Shown one piece after another: positions 1-10,300 of a DNA stretch of 64,000 bases. The DNA lies in assembly GCA_965277695.1 (NCBI GenBank), contig CBDIDQ010000033.1, positions 310,001-374,000 of the forward strand, in the 5' to 3' direction. Under the pieces are notes generated by a model. That model was not told the DNA's origin. It did not search any database and worked only from the letters and a program-made list of their open reading frames with translations. The first letter of the stretch is position 1, and the number at the start of each line of letters is the position of its first letter. Both the position numbers and the translations under genes were made by a program. This DNA is from JABSOG01 sp965277695. GTDB taxonomy: Bacteria > Pseudomonadota > Gammaproteobacteria > Enterobacterales > Alteromonadaceae.

Positions 1-129
1 GAATGAAGCGACAAACGCATTACCACCACCGTCTTTATAAACCAGTGATACTAGGGCGGGGGGGATCATAGAGGCGCTAAATAAGGTAACTAGCATCCCC
101 AGAATTTTTATTATCGTTTTATATTGCAT
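1..129 (-). CDS. trkH: TrkH potassium uptake protein, N-terminal part
   Basis: This is a partial gene running off the left edge. The 43 visible codons begin at an ATG on the minus strand (base 129). They encode a start MQYKTIIKILGMLV, then a first hydrophobic segment and the stretch PALVSLVYKDGG. This matches the conserved N-terminus of TrkH, the membrane subunit of the Trk K+ uptake system. Only the first transmembrane helix can be seen, so the assignment rests on resemblance to remembered TrkH N-termini. It is transcribed divergently from the peroxiredoxin gene. Confidence 0.75.
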   Translation of the reverse strand, partial: MQYKTIIKILGMLVTLFSASMIPPALVSLVYKDGGGNAFVASF

Positions 130-429
130 GATTTAACAATTTACTCAATGTGCTGGCGGCATAGACTACCGAAATTGCCCCAGAAAACCAGTGTTTTATG
201 ATGATTGTCTGATTATAGGTGGTAATTGTCGATTCGCTGGTTCGTTAGGACAAGGATCGACTAGACTAAAAGCCACATTAACGATGAGGAAACTCATTGA
301 ATCGTTTTTAGCGATTAATTAAAGAGATTTTAATCGTTAGAATAAATTAAGGATTTTTTTAATAATAGCCTCGTCTTTAACCAGTACTAATTACAAGAGC
401 TAAACAATTAACCATTTACGGAGAACATT
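130..429. other. Divergent intergenic region trkH / peroxiredoxin
   Basis: This 300-bp AT-rich stretch separates two divergent genes and must hold both promoters. A GGAG ribosome binding site (419-422) precedes the peroxiredoxin ATG. I see no convincing OxyR or other named operator, no RNA gene and no extra ORF. Confidence 0.5.
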
Positions 430-1158
430 ATGTTTGAATCAAAAGTCGGTCAAAAAGTCCCATCAGTTGTCTTTCCTATGCGTGAAAATGATGAGTGGGT
501 TAAGCGTTCAACCGACGATATTTTTAATGGCAAAACGGTAGTGGTTTTCTCATTGCCGGGTGCTTTTACCCCGACTTGCTCATCCACTCACTTGCCACGT
601 TATAACGAATTAGCGCCAGTTTTTGCGCAAAACGGCGTTGACGAAATCGTTTGTATTTCAGTCAATGATACCTTTGTGATGAATGCTTGGGCGAAAGATC
701 AAGAGTCAGCTAACGTTAGTCTTATTCCTGATGGTAATGGCACTTTTACCGCAGCCATGGGTTTATTGGTTGATAAAGCCGACTTGGGTTTTGGCAAACG
801 TAGCTGGCGTTATTCGATGTTGGTTAAAGATGGGGTGATTGAACAAATGTTTATCGAACCTGATTTACCAGGCGACCCGTTTGAAGTCTCTGATGCTGAT
901 ACTATGCTGGCCCATATTAACCCTCAAGCAGCAACACCAGAGTCAGTGACCTTGTTCAGTAAACCCGGTTGTCCATTCTGTGCCAAAGCCAAAGACTTGT
1001 TAACCGAGAAAGGTTTTGCTTATGAAGAGATTGTTATGGGCAAAGATGCGACATTGACCTCACTTAAATCAATTACTGGTAAAGAAACCGTGCCTCAGGT
1101 GTATATTGGTGGCAAACATATTGGCGGATCTGATGATTTGGCCGAATACTTTAACTGA
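430..1158 (+). CDS. Peroxiredoxin-glutaredoxin fusion protein
   Basis: This 242-residue cytoplasmic peroxidase is a hybrid of a Prx5-type peroxiredoxin and a glutaredoxin. Residues 1-165 form the peroxiredoxin part, with the motif PGAFTPTC carrying the peroxidatic Cys at about position 50. Residues 172-242 form a glutaredoxin with active site CPFC (about 181-184), the TVPQVYIGG cis-Pro motif and GGSDDL. In this family (hybrid Prx5 of Haemophilus and Vibrio) the glutaredoxin arm uses glutathione to recycle the peroxidase, reducing H2O2 and alkyl peroxides. The length is normal and a GGAG site precedes the ATG. It is probably monocistronic, with a 22-bp palindrome following. Confidence 0.93.
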   Translation: MFESKVGQKVPSVVFPMRENDEWVKRSTDDIFNGKTVVVFSLPGAFTPTCSSTHLPRYNELAPVFAQNGVDEIVCISVNDTFVMNAWAKDQESANVSLIPDGNGTFTAAMGLLVDKADLGFGKRSWRYSMLVKDGVIEQMFIEPDLPGDPFEVSDADTMLAHINPQAATPESVTLFSKPGCPFCAKAKDLLTEKGFAYEEIVMGKDATLTSLKSITGKETVPQVYIGGKHIGGSDDLAEYFN

Positions 1159-1189
1159 TTAGTGGTTTAAGTTCCCCTTTGATGAATTT

Positions 1190-1211
1190 CGAGACAAGCT
1201 AGCTTGTCTCG
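1190..1211. terminator. Perfect 22-bp palindrome after the peroxiredoxin gene
   Basis: CGAGACAAGCT is followed immediately by its exact reverse complement. It lies 31 bp after the peroxiredoxin stop. It has no long T-run, so it could be a 3' stabilising hairpin, a solitary REP-like palindrome or a weak terminator. Confidence 0.45.
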
Positions 1212-1376
1212 TACATTATGTCAAATAAATATCAATTATATCAACCAATTAGTTTACTCCATCGTTCCTGTGTTTTTTTATGGTTAACATCGCAAGTTGG
1301 TTTTTTTGTGCTATAAAATATTAGTGTCAACAGTTGTTGGTAGTTGGTATTTAACATAGAAAAATAAGGAAGCTTT

Positions 1377-3371
1377 ATGGATTATCTTCGGCGGTTGTAT
1401 TTTAGAACAAAAATATTATTTCTTATTGTACCTGCAATTGTTGGTTTACTGATATTGGGTTTTATGCAAATTGCAGCGAACTCTGCGACCAGTAGTAGTG
1501 CCAGTGCAATTAGTCATCTAACGGAATTGAGCGCATTTAATAATGCCTTGGTGCATGAGCTGCAAAAAGAAAGGGGCGCAACCGCTGCTTTTTTAGGTAG
1601 CAAAGGCAAAAATTTTGGCGATATCCTGCGATCACAAAGACAGCAAACTGATAGAGCGCTGCAACAACGCAATAGTTATCTTGACGACAATAAAGACGAT
1701 ATTGATAATCAAAAAGTTATCAATCAGCTCGATAGCATTGCTAATGGCCTGTCCAGATTAAAATCCACCCGTACTCAAATTGATAATCTCGCTATTTTGC
1801 TTGGCGATGCACTTAAATTCTACACTGACAATCATGCCAAGATGATCCATATGACCGCACAAATAGCCGAGCTGGCTAAGGATGGGACGGTCGCCAATCA
1901 GTTGGTTGCTTATTACAATTTCCTCGAAGGTAAAGAAAGAGCTGGCATTGAGCGAGCCGTGATGAGTATTGTCTTTACGGCTGATGAGTTTAAGGGCAAG
2001 GGTTTTAGTCGGTTTGTAACTTTGGTCACTGAACAAAATACTTATTTTTCGGTGTTTACTCAGTTTGCTGATGAAACGTTACTCAATAATTATCAAACGG
2101 CACTTAACCATGCTTCGGTAAAATATGTTGATGAAAAAAGGGCTTTGGCAATGGACAAAGCGGCTGAAGGTGGGTTTTCAGTGGATAGTAAGCAATGGTT
2201 TACTCAGGCTACCGGACGTATTAACCAGTTGAAAAAAGTTGAAGATCAGATTGCTGAACATATTAAACAGATGACGGGTGAGCTGGCGGCTGCGGCTAGT
2301 AGCTCGTTATTAACTATTGTGGTTGCTGGTTCGGCATTATTGGCGATGATTGTGTTGTTGGCGATGGCCATAGGTACGGTGATCACCACTCAGGTGATGG
2401 CTGTTTCTAATATTATTATAGCTGTTGAGACCAATAATGACCTGACCTTGCGGATCGACGTCAGTACCAGCGATGAATTAGGCAATGCTGCCGTTTGTAT
2501 CAATAAAATGTTCGATACCTTCCAAGACGCGATCAAAGATATTGAACACAGTAGTGCACTGTTGGCGACCAGTTCAGAAGAAACCTCAGCGACAACAGAT
2601 TCGAATTTACAAAATCTGCATTTACAACAGGATGAGTCCCAGCTGGTGGCGACGGCGATTGAAGAAATGTCAGCATCAGTACAGCAAGTGGCGACGAGCA
2701 CTTCACAAACTGCCGCATTAGTATTAAATGTAGATACTTCGGTAGATGAGAGTGTGGTTGATATTACCCATTCGCGTAATGAAATGGAAAAACTCTCACA
2801 AGAAATGGCTCAAGCCAATGACTTGATTGGGCAGCTGCAAAATAGCAGCAGTAACATTAATTCGGTGGTTGAGGTGATCAAAAGCGTCGCTGAGCAAACC
2901 AATCTATTGGCATTAAATGCGGCGATTGAAGCGGCTCGGGCGGGAGAGCAAGGTCGAGGGTTTGCGGTGGTTGCCGATGAAGTCAGAACGTTGGCTCAGC
3001 GAACTCAAGAGTCTACCGCAGAAATCGAAACCATGGTTGGCAAGTTCCAGCTAGATGCGAACAGTGTGTCAACTTCTATCGCCAAGTGCTCAAAAGAGGT
3101 TGATGTGGCAGTTGGACAAACCCAAAAGCTTGAAAGTAAGCTCAACGAAATTAAGGATGCTGCTACGGCTATCACGGGCATGACCGCGCAAATTGCCACA
3201 GCCACTGAAGAGCAAGTCGCTGTCGCCAGTGAAATGGCGACTAATGTGAATTCTATCAATGATTTGTCTGAACAAAATGCCACCAGTGGTAGTCAACTGG
3301 CAGCAGCCGGGCGGGAACAAACCGAATTGGCCAGCAATCTGGCAGAGCTGTCCAATCGGTTTAAGTGTTAG
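1377..3371 (+). CDS. Methyl-accepting chemotaxis protein with NIT sensor domain
   Basis: This is a 664-residue inner-membrane chemoreceptor. A transmembrane helix at about 12-32 is followed by a periplasmic region of about 270 residues with the nitrate/nitrite-sensing NIT signature, including ELQKERGATAAFLG near residue 60. A second membrane helix lies at about 308-335 and a HAMP-like linker follows. The cytoplasmic signalling hairpin contains the conserved CheA/CheW-binding tip, with NAAIEAARAGEQGRGFAVVA near residues 512-531. It should pass a ligand signal to the CheA kinase. The ligand is inferred from the NIT family (nitrate or nitrite) and not proven. AAGGAAGCTTTATG provides the ribosome site. 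It is probably a single-gene unit. Confidence 0.92.
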   Translation: MDYLRRLYFRTKILFLIVPAIVGLLILGFMQIAANSATSSSASAISHLTELSAFNNALVHELQKERGATAAFLGSKGKNFGDILRSQRQQTDRALQQRNSYLDDNKDDIDNQKVINQLDSIANGLSRLKSTRTQIDNLAILLGDALKFYTDNHAKMIHMTAQIAELAKDGTVANQLVAYYNFLEGKERAGIERAVMSIVFTADEFKGKGFSRFVTLVTEQNTYFSVFTQFADETLLNNYQTALNHASVKYVDEKRALAMDKAAEGGFSVDSKQWFTQATGRINQLKKVEDQIAEHIKQMTGELAAAASSSLLTIVVAGSALLAMIVLLAMAIGTVITTQVMAVSNIIIAVETNNDLTLRIDVSTSDELGNAAVCINKMFDTFQDAIKDIEHSSALLATSSEETSATTDSNLQNLHLQQDESQLVATAIEEMSASVQQVATSTSQTAALVLNVDTSVDESVVDITHSRNEMEKLSQEMAQANDLIGQLQNSSSNINSVVEVIKSVAEQTNLLALNAAIEAARAGEQGRGFAVVADEVRTLAQRTQESTAEIETMVGKFQLDANSVSTSIAKCSKEVDVAVGQTQKLESKLNEIKDAATAITGMTAQIATATEEQVAVASEMATNVNSINDLSEQNATSGSQLAAAGREQTELASNLAELSNRFKC

Positions 3372-3379
3372 GTTTTTTA

Positions 3380-3422
3380 CAATTAACAATTAGCAATTAA
3401 CAATTAACAATTAACAATTAAC
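3380..3422. repeat. AATTAAC heptamer tandem repeat (about 6 copies)
   Basis: Six near-perfect head-to-tail copies of a 7-bp unit (AATTAAC) immediately follow the chemoreceptor gene and abut a REPIN-containing element. The same heptamer array sits beside a related element at 61832-61880. Confidence 0.85.
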
Positions 3423-3605
3423 GGTTCTGATCATATTAGGTCACTTAGGGTTGCAATTACGCTGCCCAAATGTAGGAGGGGCGTCCTCGCCGCGATCTGT
3501 GTCAAAGACACAGCAGTATTGCCTTCGTCAACAATCGCGCCGGGACGGCCCTCCTACAAAAAGCATCATCAAATTGTTATCTTGTTTGACCAGAGTCCAA
3601 TTAAC
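3423..3605. repeat. REPIN-containing inverted-repeat element, family A copy 1
   Basis: The outer ends are imperfect inverted repeats. The left end runs around CACTTAGGGTTGCAATTA, and the right end around TAATTGTTATCTTGTTTGACC when read outward. They match the ends of the copies at 23186 and 61880. Inside lies a REPIN-like pair of palindromes: TGTAGGAGGGGCGTC at 3471 is matched by an inverted GGACGGCCCTCCTACA ending at about 3557, the GTAGGAG-headed style of gammaproteobacterial REP sequences. No coding sequence is evident. Confidence 0.65.
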
Positions 3606-3612
3606 AATATCA

Positions 3613-5109
3613 TTATGGCGCAGATTCAGGAAAAAGGGCCGGTAGCTCTGCCACAGCCTGATCAATAATGATTTGTAATAACTCGGTGATCTGGGCGGTG
3701 ATAAACAAGTCACTGTTATCATTAGCAACGTCATTGACGTCTTCATTGGGCCAGTAAAGGAAGCCACTGTACAAGCTGGCTTCGCCGATAAACCAATCGC
3801 TGCCATCTATTGTACCTGCTGAGCCTGTGATAGCCACAAGGCCACTGGTCAACAACCCTTCGACATCATCCAGCGGAAAATCCAGTTTGCCATCGTTTAA
3901 CACCTGCGGATCCATACTCATAAACGCATAGGTTTGAGTAAAATCGGTGTCGAAGATAATTCCGCTGACCATTTTGGGTTGATCCTGCCCGGTATATTGC
4001 CAACTGACATTTAGCGGGTTAAGGCTCACTTCGTCCAGTTCAATATCGTTAATGGTAAAGTCAACTTGCGGCAGGCCGGGAACAAATTCACGAGAGAAAA
4101 ACTTAATCCCTAGGGCTAAATCAGTAACACTGGAAGCAAAACGATAATAATCAGGCTCCAGTGCGCTAAATTGTGGAATGATGCGGTTATCTGCCGCTTG
4201 ATTGGTGCTGGTGTATAAAACCTGAGTTGTCGGCCAGTCTGCTTTGCCCAGTGAAAGGCGGTATTCGTTATCTATCGGATGATCAGATGACCAGTCAATA
4301 GTCTCGGCGATATGGGCAAAATCGATTTCCAGTAAATCGCCATCTTCTAAGCCGTTATAGTAATTGAAACCATAACGCACAGCATCATCACTGTTTTCCA
4401 AGACCGCCATCGCTAGATAATCGCCATTTTGATTGATGGCGCATAAACCGATGTCTTCAACCACTGCACGAGTATTGTTATGACCTACATCTAACAGTTC
4501 GAGACCATTAATTTGCAATCGAGCGGTGTTGGCGATTTCTGCTGGTAAGTTGGTCAGGCGTAAAGTGACGTTGCGACAGCTCGAAACCAGCTCTGGATCG
4601 TCGTCAGGCACGTTGGTGGTATCAAAGGTGAGGTAGCGGCCCTGCGGTGCGCCATAAAAGTTATGCACTCGCACTGAACCATTAGGTTTGGTGTTGGTTA
4701 CCCTGAAATAAACCAAACCGTTATCTTCGGGTTCAATGATATAACTGCCATCGTCTTGTGCATCCACTTCGAGATAAAGGCCAAAGATAGCCAAACGCTC
4801 AACTTTGCCATTAGGGCTATCAATAGGCCCAGAAGTACTATCAAGGGTATTACGATGAATATGTCGTAAAACCGCATGGTCGACGGCAGGTTGTGCTTCA
4901 CGGGGAATTTGACTTTGTGGTGCGTCGATTGTGGTGGTGGCAGGGGTATCTGGGATGGTGACCACCACGGGGTCCGGAGCTGGTGGGGTCGTGGTATTAC
5001 CGTTATTGGTATTGTTGCTGCTACCCCCGCCGCCACTACCACAGGCGCTTAACTGGCTGAGCATGACCATAGTGGTCAGAGCGGCTAACGGCTTGATTAA
5101 TTTATTCAA
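3613..5109 (-). CDS. Putative surface or periplasmic lipoprotein of unknown function
   Basis: I do not recognise the family. The start is set at a TTG (base 5109) because AAGGA lies 9 bases before it and the resulting N-terminus (MNKLIKPLAAL) is a clean lipoprotein signal peptide with lipobox LSAC and Cys at residue 23. The upstream ATG at 5178 would add 23 unlikely residues. After the Cys come a Gly/Ser/Asn/Thr-rich linker and about 440 residues of acidic, beta-strand-like sequence with frequent Asp and Tyr and no membrane segments. The mature length is about 476 residues. It is probably anchored in the outer membrane. No catalytic motif is visible, and it is convergent with the chemoreceptor gene. 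Confidence 0.7.
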   Translation of the reverse strand: MNKLIKPLAALTTMVMLSQLSACGSGGGGSSNNTNNGNTTTPPAPDPVVVTIPDTPATTTIDAPQSQIPREAQPAVDHAVLRHIHRNTLDSTSGPIDSPNGKVERLAIFGLYLEVDAQDDGSYIIEPEDNGLVYFRVTNTKPNGSVRVHNFYGAPQGRYLTFDTTNVPDDDPELVSSCRNVTLRLTNLPAEIANTARLQINGLELLDVGHNNTRAVVEDIGLCAINQNGDYLAMAVLENSDDAVRYGFNYYNGLEDGDLLEIDFAHIAETIDWSSDHPIDNEYRLSLGKADWPTTQVLYTSTNQAADNRIIPQFSALEPDYYRFASSVTDLALGIKFFSREFVPGLPQVDFTINDIELDEVSLNPLNVSWQYTGQDQPKMVSGIIFDTDFTQTYAFMSMDPQVLNDGKLDFPLDDVEGLLTSGLVAITGSAGTIDGSDWFIGEASLYSGFLYWPNEDVNDVANDNSDLFITAQITELLQIIIDQAVAELPALFPESAP

Positions 5110-5128
5110 TTGATTATTCCTTATAAAA

Positions 5129-5400
5129 TAGTAACTATTCAGTATAACTATTGATTTAAAATCTTTTTCTTTTAGCACTATCGTTATGCGGGCAACTGGA
5201 CTGTTAAGGTATTTGGAGCGCTTCGTTCTTTACAAGCAAAAGCATTCACCACGGAGACACGGGGGCACGGAGAAGATCAAAAGCAAAATAGTTATTTTCC
5301 TCCGTGTCTCCGTGGTCAAAATGTTTTTATTTTTAAAGTGGTTCGACATCTCGAACGAAGCGCTCCAGTGACTTGAAAAGCCCGTTAAACCCTGAAGACA
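5129..5400. repeat. Dispersed 'CACGGAG' repeat with long imperfect hairpin
   Basis: The region has a long imperfect inverted repeat. A motif of the type CACCACGGAGACACGG (5249-5270) is mirrored by CCTCCGTGTCTCCGTGG (about 5300-5316), and GGAGCGCTTCGTTC (5215) is mirrored by GAACGAAGCGCTCC (5353-5366). Two related arms recur at 34680-34930. A short antisense-looking ORF across it (5186-5371) encodes the typical spurious SPRRHGGTEK peptide and is not called a gene. The segment at 5129 also resembles the GTAACTATTCAG end of family B elements. Confidence 0.7.
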
Positions 5401-5500
5401 TTCATAAAATACTACATTAATATCTTAATGTGGAATGACAATAGAAGACACCTTTAATTTGTATCACTTGCTATCATTTATGCCGGGTTTTTTAACTGGA

Positions 5501-6304
5501 TTAAATCATCGCGCTGAGCATTTTAATGCTCAGCATGATCAATAACAGCGCAAACACTTTTTTCAGCACCGGGACTGGTAACTGATGGGCCATTTTGACG
5601 CCATAAGGGGCGAAGATAAAACTCATCATCGAGATTAAAATCACCGCCGGCAGATAGATAAAACCCACCGTAAAGTCAGCCATTGAGGTATTACTCCAGC
5701 CATTGATTAAAAACCCTAAAGTGCCTGCGATAGAGATAGGCAGACCAATCGCCGCCGAGGTGCCGATGGCTTTTTTCAGTTCGATATTACGCCAGATTAA
5801 ATAAGGTACGGTGAGTGAACCGCCACCAATGGAGACCAACGCAGAGATAGCGCCGATACCGCCACCGGCCAGTAATAATTCGCCGCTACCGGAGATGTCT
5901 TTATCCGCTGTGGGTTTGTTGTTTTTAAACATTTGTAGTGCCACGTAAGTCATAAATAACGCAAAGAAAATCGCTAAATATAAAGAGCTGATTGAAGCGG
6001 CAATAAAGGTGGCGATAAAAGTACCGACCAGAATGCCGCCTGCCATGCCTTTAACGATAGGCCACAATACCCCGCCTTTGGCCTGATGGGCGCGCATACT
6101 CGATAGCGAAGTGAAAATGATTGAGGCCATCGAGGTGCCTAACGCCAAATGTACAACCTGTTCAATCGGCACACCTTGGGCAATAAAAATAGTGGTTAGC
6201 ATCGGCACCATAATACCGCCGCCGCCGACGCCCAATAAACCGGCCATAAAGCCAACAAAGGCACCTAATAATAAAAATGCCACTATCCATTCAATACCTA
6301 ACAT
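5501..6304 (-). CDS. TauE/SafE-family membrane exporter
   Basis: This is a 267-residue integral membrane protein of the sulfite exporter TauE/SafE family (DUF81), which moves small sulfur- or carbon-containing anions. It shows the family's internal duplication of glycine-rich helices: GLLGVGGGGIMVP near residue 22 and the second half GAISALVSIGGGSLTVPYLIW near 153. About eight hydrophobic helices can be counted. GGAGAG precedes the ATG, and the gene starts 12 bases after the adaptor gene, so it is probably the last gene of the RND operon. The actual substrate cannot be read from the sequence. Confidence 0.88.
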   Translation of the reverse strand: MLGIEWIVAFLLLGAFVGFMAGLLGVGGGGIMVPMLTTIFIAQGVPIEQVVHLALGTSMASIIFTSLSSMRAHQAKGGVLWPIVKGMAGGILVGTFIATFIAASISSLYLAIFFALFMTYVALQMFKNNKPTADKDISGSGELLLAGGGIGAISALVSIGGGSLTVPYLIWRNIELKKAIGTSAAIGLPISIAGTLGFLINGWSNTSMADFTVGFIYLPAVILISMMSFIFAPYGVKMAHQLPVPVLKKVFALLLIMLSIKMLSAMI

Positions 6305-6316
6305 GTTCTCTCCACT

Positions 6317-7369
6317 TTATAAAATTTTGTATGACTGAAAATTGATCACCTTGACTTCATCACCATCGCGCAGGCTTTCGTTACCTGCAACGACAAATTT
6401 TGACGGTCGCCCGGTAATTTGACTGACGACGACAAACTGCTTAAAACGTTGATGAATGTTTATCGCGATATGTTTGGCTGTTTGCGCTTGATCAATGATC
6501 ACTACAGTCGCTTGGTCATTGGTATAGATCACCGCATCATTGGGTATCAGCTGATAAGGGGTGTCAAAGGTCAGTGGCAATCTGACTTGCATTAGGCTGC
6601 CGAGTAACCGAGAGGCCGATGGTACGCTGATCCGGGCTTCATATAATAACGAAAACCCTTGTTTGACGGTATGAATGCTAGCAATGGTGCCCTTATAGTT
6701 TTGCTTATCTAGGGTGACCACAACAGGTGCGTGTAAAACCAGATGTTTGGCTTGTTTGGCCGCTAACCTGATCCTCAGCTGGTTATCCGTTTGGTTTTGT
6801 ATCGTCATTAGCGGGCTGAATGCTTCGATATGTTCACCGGGCAAGGCCATACGCGCAATGATAACGCCGTCAACTGGGGCATAAAGCACCAGCTTGGCTT
6901 TTTGTCGCTGTAAAATCGTTAATCTGGCTTTGATACCGTTAATTTTGGCACTGCCTATGTCGATCTCAGTGAACATTTCATCCAGAGCCATCTCAGACTC
7001 ATGATTGTGCTGATTGAGTTGGCTCATCGCCTGATAGCGTTTTTTCAGGTGTTTGATGGTCAGGGTTAATTGTTCAATCGCGGTTTGTTTTTCGGTGATC
7101 AATAAATCTAACGCTAAATCTTCAAACTCGGCAATGCGTTGACCTTTAGTGACGGTTTGGGCAAGTTCAGCAATATATATCAGCGTTGCATCTACTGTGG
7201 CGTTAACTGATTGATTTTCTTTTTGCAGCAAGGTGCCGCTAACTTCGATGAAAGGCACTTGATTGTCGTTATCAACAGCGCCCATGACCACAGGTTTGGC
7301 AGCAAAAGCGCTGTTGCCAAGCAATAACATAACGACAACAATAACGATGGCAAAATATAAACGACTCAC
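6317..7369 (-). CDS. RND efflux periplasmic adaptor (HlyD/AcrA type)
   Basis: This is the 350-residue membrane fusion protein of a tripartite pump. An N-terminal signal or anchor (VIVVVMLLLGNSAFA) is followed by a lipoyl-like half, an alpha-helical hairpin (about residues 75-150, rich in Gln, Lys and Leu), a second lipoyl half with APVDGVIIARMALPGE, and beta-barrel and membrane-proximal domains. It should link the inner-membrane pump to an outer-membrane channel. Its ATG overlaps the stop of the upstream pump gene by 4 bases, indicating translational coupling. No TolC-like gene is present locally, so a genomic TolC is presumably shared. Confidence 0.88.
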   Translation of the reverse strand: MSRLYFAIVIVVVMLLLGNSAFAAKPVVMGAVDNDNQVPFIEVSGTLLQKENQSVNATVDATLIYIAELAQTVTKGQRIAEFEDLALDLLITEKQTAIEQLTLTIKHLKKRYQAMSQLNQHNHESEMALDEMFTEIDIGSAKINGIKARLTILQRQKAKLVLYAPVDGVIIARMALPGEHIEAFSPLMTIQNQTDNQLRIRLAAKQAKHLVLHAPVVVTLDKQNYKGTIASIHTVKQGFSLLYEARISVPSASRLLGSLMQVRLPLTFDTPYQLIPNDAVIYTNDQATVVIIDQAQTAKHIAINIHQRFKQFVVVSQITGRPSKFVVAGNESLRDGDEVKVINFQSYKIL

Positions 7370-10300
7370 ACTGTACTCCTTGAATGGGGGGAACGTTGGC
7401 TATGAAACAACAGCAAACCGGGCATCACAATTAATAAAATCAGTCCGCCAACCGACATGCCGCCGACCAATACCACACCTAAGCCGCGATACAGTTCATT
7501 GCCAGCACCGGGCAGTAAGGCTAATGGCAACATGCCGATAATACTGGTGACGGTACTCATTAAAATGGGCAGTAAACGTTGCTCAAAGGCATGAGTGATC
7601 CGGGCTTGTGAGTCACCTTTGGCGGTAATAAAGGCATCAACAAAAAGAATGGCGTTATTAACAATCAAGCCGATCAGAATCAAAAAGCCCATCATGGTTA
7701 ATACATCCAGTTGCTGGGGATAAAACAATCCGGCTAGTTGTAAAGCAAATAGACTGCCAATGGCCGCGACTGGCAGGCAAACCAGAATAATCAAACTGTA
7801 ATCAATGCGTTGAAACAGCAACAACAGGATGAAAAAGAAGATGATCCCAGCAAATGCCAAGTTAGATAGCAGCCGAGTGGTCGCTGCTGCGAGCACATCA
7901 GTGGAGCCTGACAATCTGGCATGACCTGCTGTTTGCATGATCTCGTTATTGATTTGATCAACAACTTGTTGCGCCACCAAACTGACAGCTTCAATACTGC
8001 GGTCATCCGGGACATTAAGGGTTAATGATAAAGCGCGTTTGAAATTCACATGCATGATTTCTGACACCGTGACTCCAGCTTCAATGGTGACAATATCTCT
8101 GAGGGTGAGCCCGGAGGTTGAAACTGGCAATGCTAGCAGCTGGTCAAAATCATCGCTGGATTTGACCTTCACTTTGACGTTGAGCATTTTGCCCGCTTCG
8201 CTGATTTTGCCAATGTGCAAACCGGAGCCAGTCATTTGCAACACTTCAATCACCTGACTGACGGGAATTTGATATTGATTCAACGCAGCAAAGTTGGGGG
8301 TGATGGTTAAAATTGGCATATCAGCAGTGGCACTTGGCGCGGCATGGGCACCGACACCGGGCAACGCTTCGGCTATTTTCTGCTTGGCAGTGGTGGTTGC
8401 CTGTTGCAATAAGGCAACGTCTTCACTGAATAGGTTAATGGTGACCGTGCGACTGCTTTTCATTGCGCCAAACACCCCGGCTTGATAAGTCACCACTGCT
8501 ATTCCCGGTAAATCTTTGAGGATGTCATTAGCCAGTGCGGCTTTGAGTGCTTCGGTGTCGGCTTTATCGAGTGGACGTACCCCCAGCGATGAAAAATCAA
8601 CCGATACCGCCAAATAGTAATCTTTAATAAACGGCGCTTTTTGTTGATTTAAATGGGGAGCCAATCTAGCGTGAATCACTTCACCGAGGTCGTGCTCAAG
8701 TTGATTGAGGTTTTGCCCTTTTGGCATGATCAGCAGGTTATCCACCACATCTCGTTTGACCGGTGGCAACAAGTCCATATCGGGCAGTAAAAATTTGAAA
8801 GATAACATCGTGATCAGCCCCACTGAGAGTAAAAACCACGGTTTGCCAGCGACCCTTAAGGAGAATTTAATCAGCTGCTTTTCGAGCTTGCTGATCCAGC
8901 CAAATTTGGCTTCGGGTTGGAGCACTTGTGGCAGCATTTTAACCACCACCGGCAGCAAGAAAATACTGACAAACAGAGAAAAGAGAATGGATAAAGATAA
9001 TGTCAGGGCTAAATCTTCAAATAACTGACCTTCAAAGCTGTTCATTATCAAAATCGGGGCAAAAATAACCACTGAAGTTAAAGTAGAGCTAAGCAATGCA
9101 CCGACGACATTTTTAACCCCTTGTTCAATGGCTGGCAGTAATGCTTGAGACTTATTTAGCTCCATACGGATGGCACTTAACACCACAATACTGGCATCAA
9201 GAATAATGCCTGTTGATAATGCAATCGCCGCCAAAGAGATCACATTGAGCGATTTGCCCATCAGGTAAAGGGTGGTGAAGACGCACAGCAAAGTAACGGG
9301 CACGGTAAAAAAGATGGTCACAATCAGGGTTTTATTTCGGGTAAATAAAGCCAGACCAAGCGCGGATAACAAGGTACCGAGTAGTAAATTTGAGCTGATT
9401 AAGTTAATCGCCCGATGAATAAACACCGTGGGGTCAAATGATTTTTCAATATGAAGGCCATATTTAGGCAAGGTTTTTTGGTTTAATGTCGCCACTTTGT
9501 CATATAACTGCTCTAACGCGGCGAGCATATTAGCATCTTTAGATTTGTAGATATCGATGCCGATAGCGGGTTTGCCGTTTTGTAACACAAAATGGCGACG
9601 ATCACTTCTGCCACGGGTCACCGAAGCAATATCAGCGAGGGTCACTGAGGCCGAAAGCGGGCTTAATATCGGTTTATTGAGCAGGGTATCAATACTGTAT
9701 TTGCCATTAAAACGCAGCTGATAGCTATGTTTGCCAAAGTTCATCGCACCCAGTGACATCGCCTTATTAAGCGATAATAGTTCGACTACATCAGCGATGA
9801 TCAGGCCGTATTTATTCAGTGCATTAATATCTACGGTGATTTGCAATTCATCTTCGGAGGCGAGCATTAATTTGGTATGAGAAACGCCGTGTACAGCTTG
9901 GATCTCAGGCAAAATATGTTTCTCAATAATCGCCTGATAATCGTCTATATGGGGTTTTTTGAGGCTTTTTTCTGGGTCGCTGGCTTGGACGAATAAAAAA
10001 GCCATTCGATGCATTTCACCGCTTTTTTCAATGGTAGTGGGCAGCGCGTCAGCAGGGCGAAAAGCCACCCGTCCGATGGCTTGTAATGCATTCATATAGG
10101 CATCATCAAGTTCTGTGTTATAGCGAAAGGTGATCACGGTTTCGGCAAAACCGGGATAAGCCATTGACGAGATCTCATGCCTGTCGGGTATGCCGTTGAG
10201 TTCAGATTCTTGCGGCACAATGATTTTTTCGAGCACTTGATCAGCAGAATAGCCGGGCCATGTGGTTTGAATGGTCAGGGTCGGGCGAGAAATGTCGGGC

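Noticed and set aside
2390..3389. Several minus-strand ORFs inside the chemoreceptor gene
   Set aside because: They are shadow frames of a well-supported coding sequence, with no start signals.
5186..5371. ORF encoding SPRRHGGTEKIKSK
   Set aside because: It is a translation of the dispersed CACGGAG repeat, a common spurious annotation.
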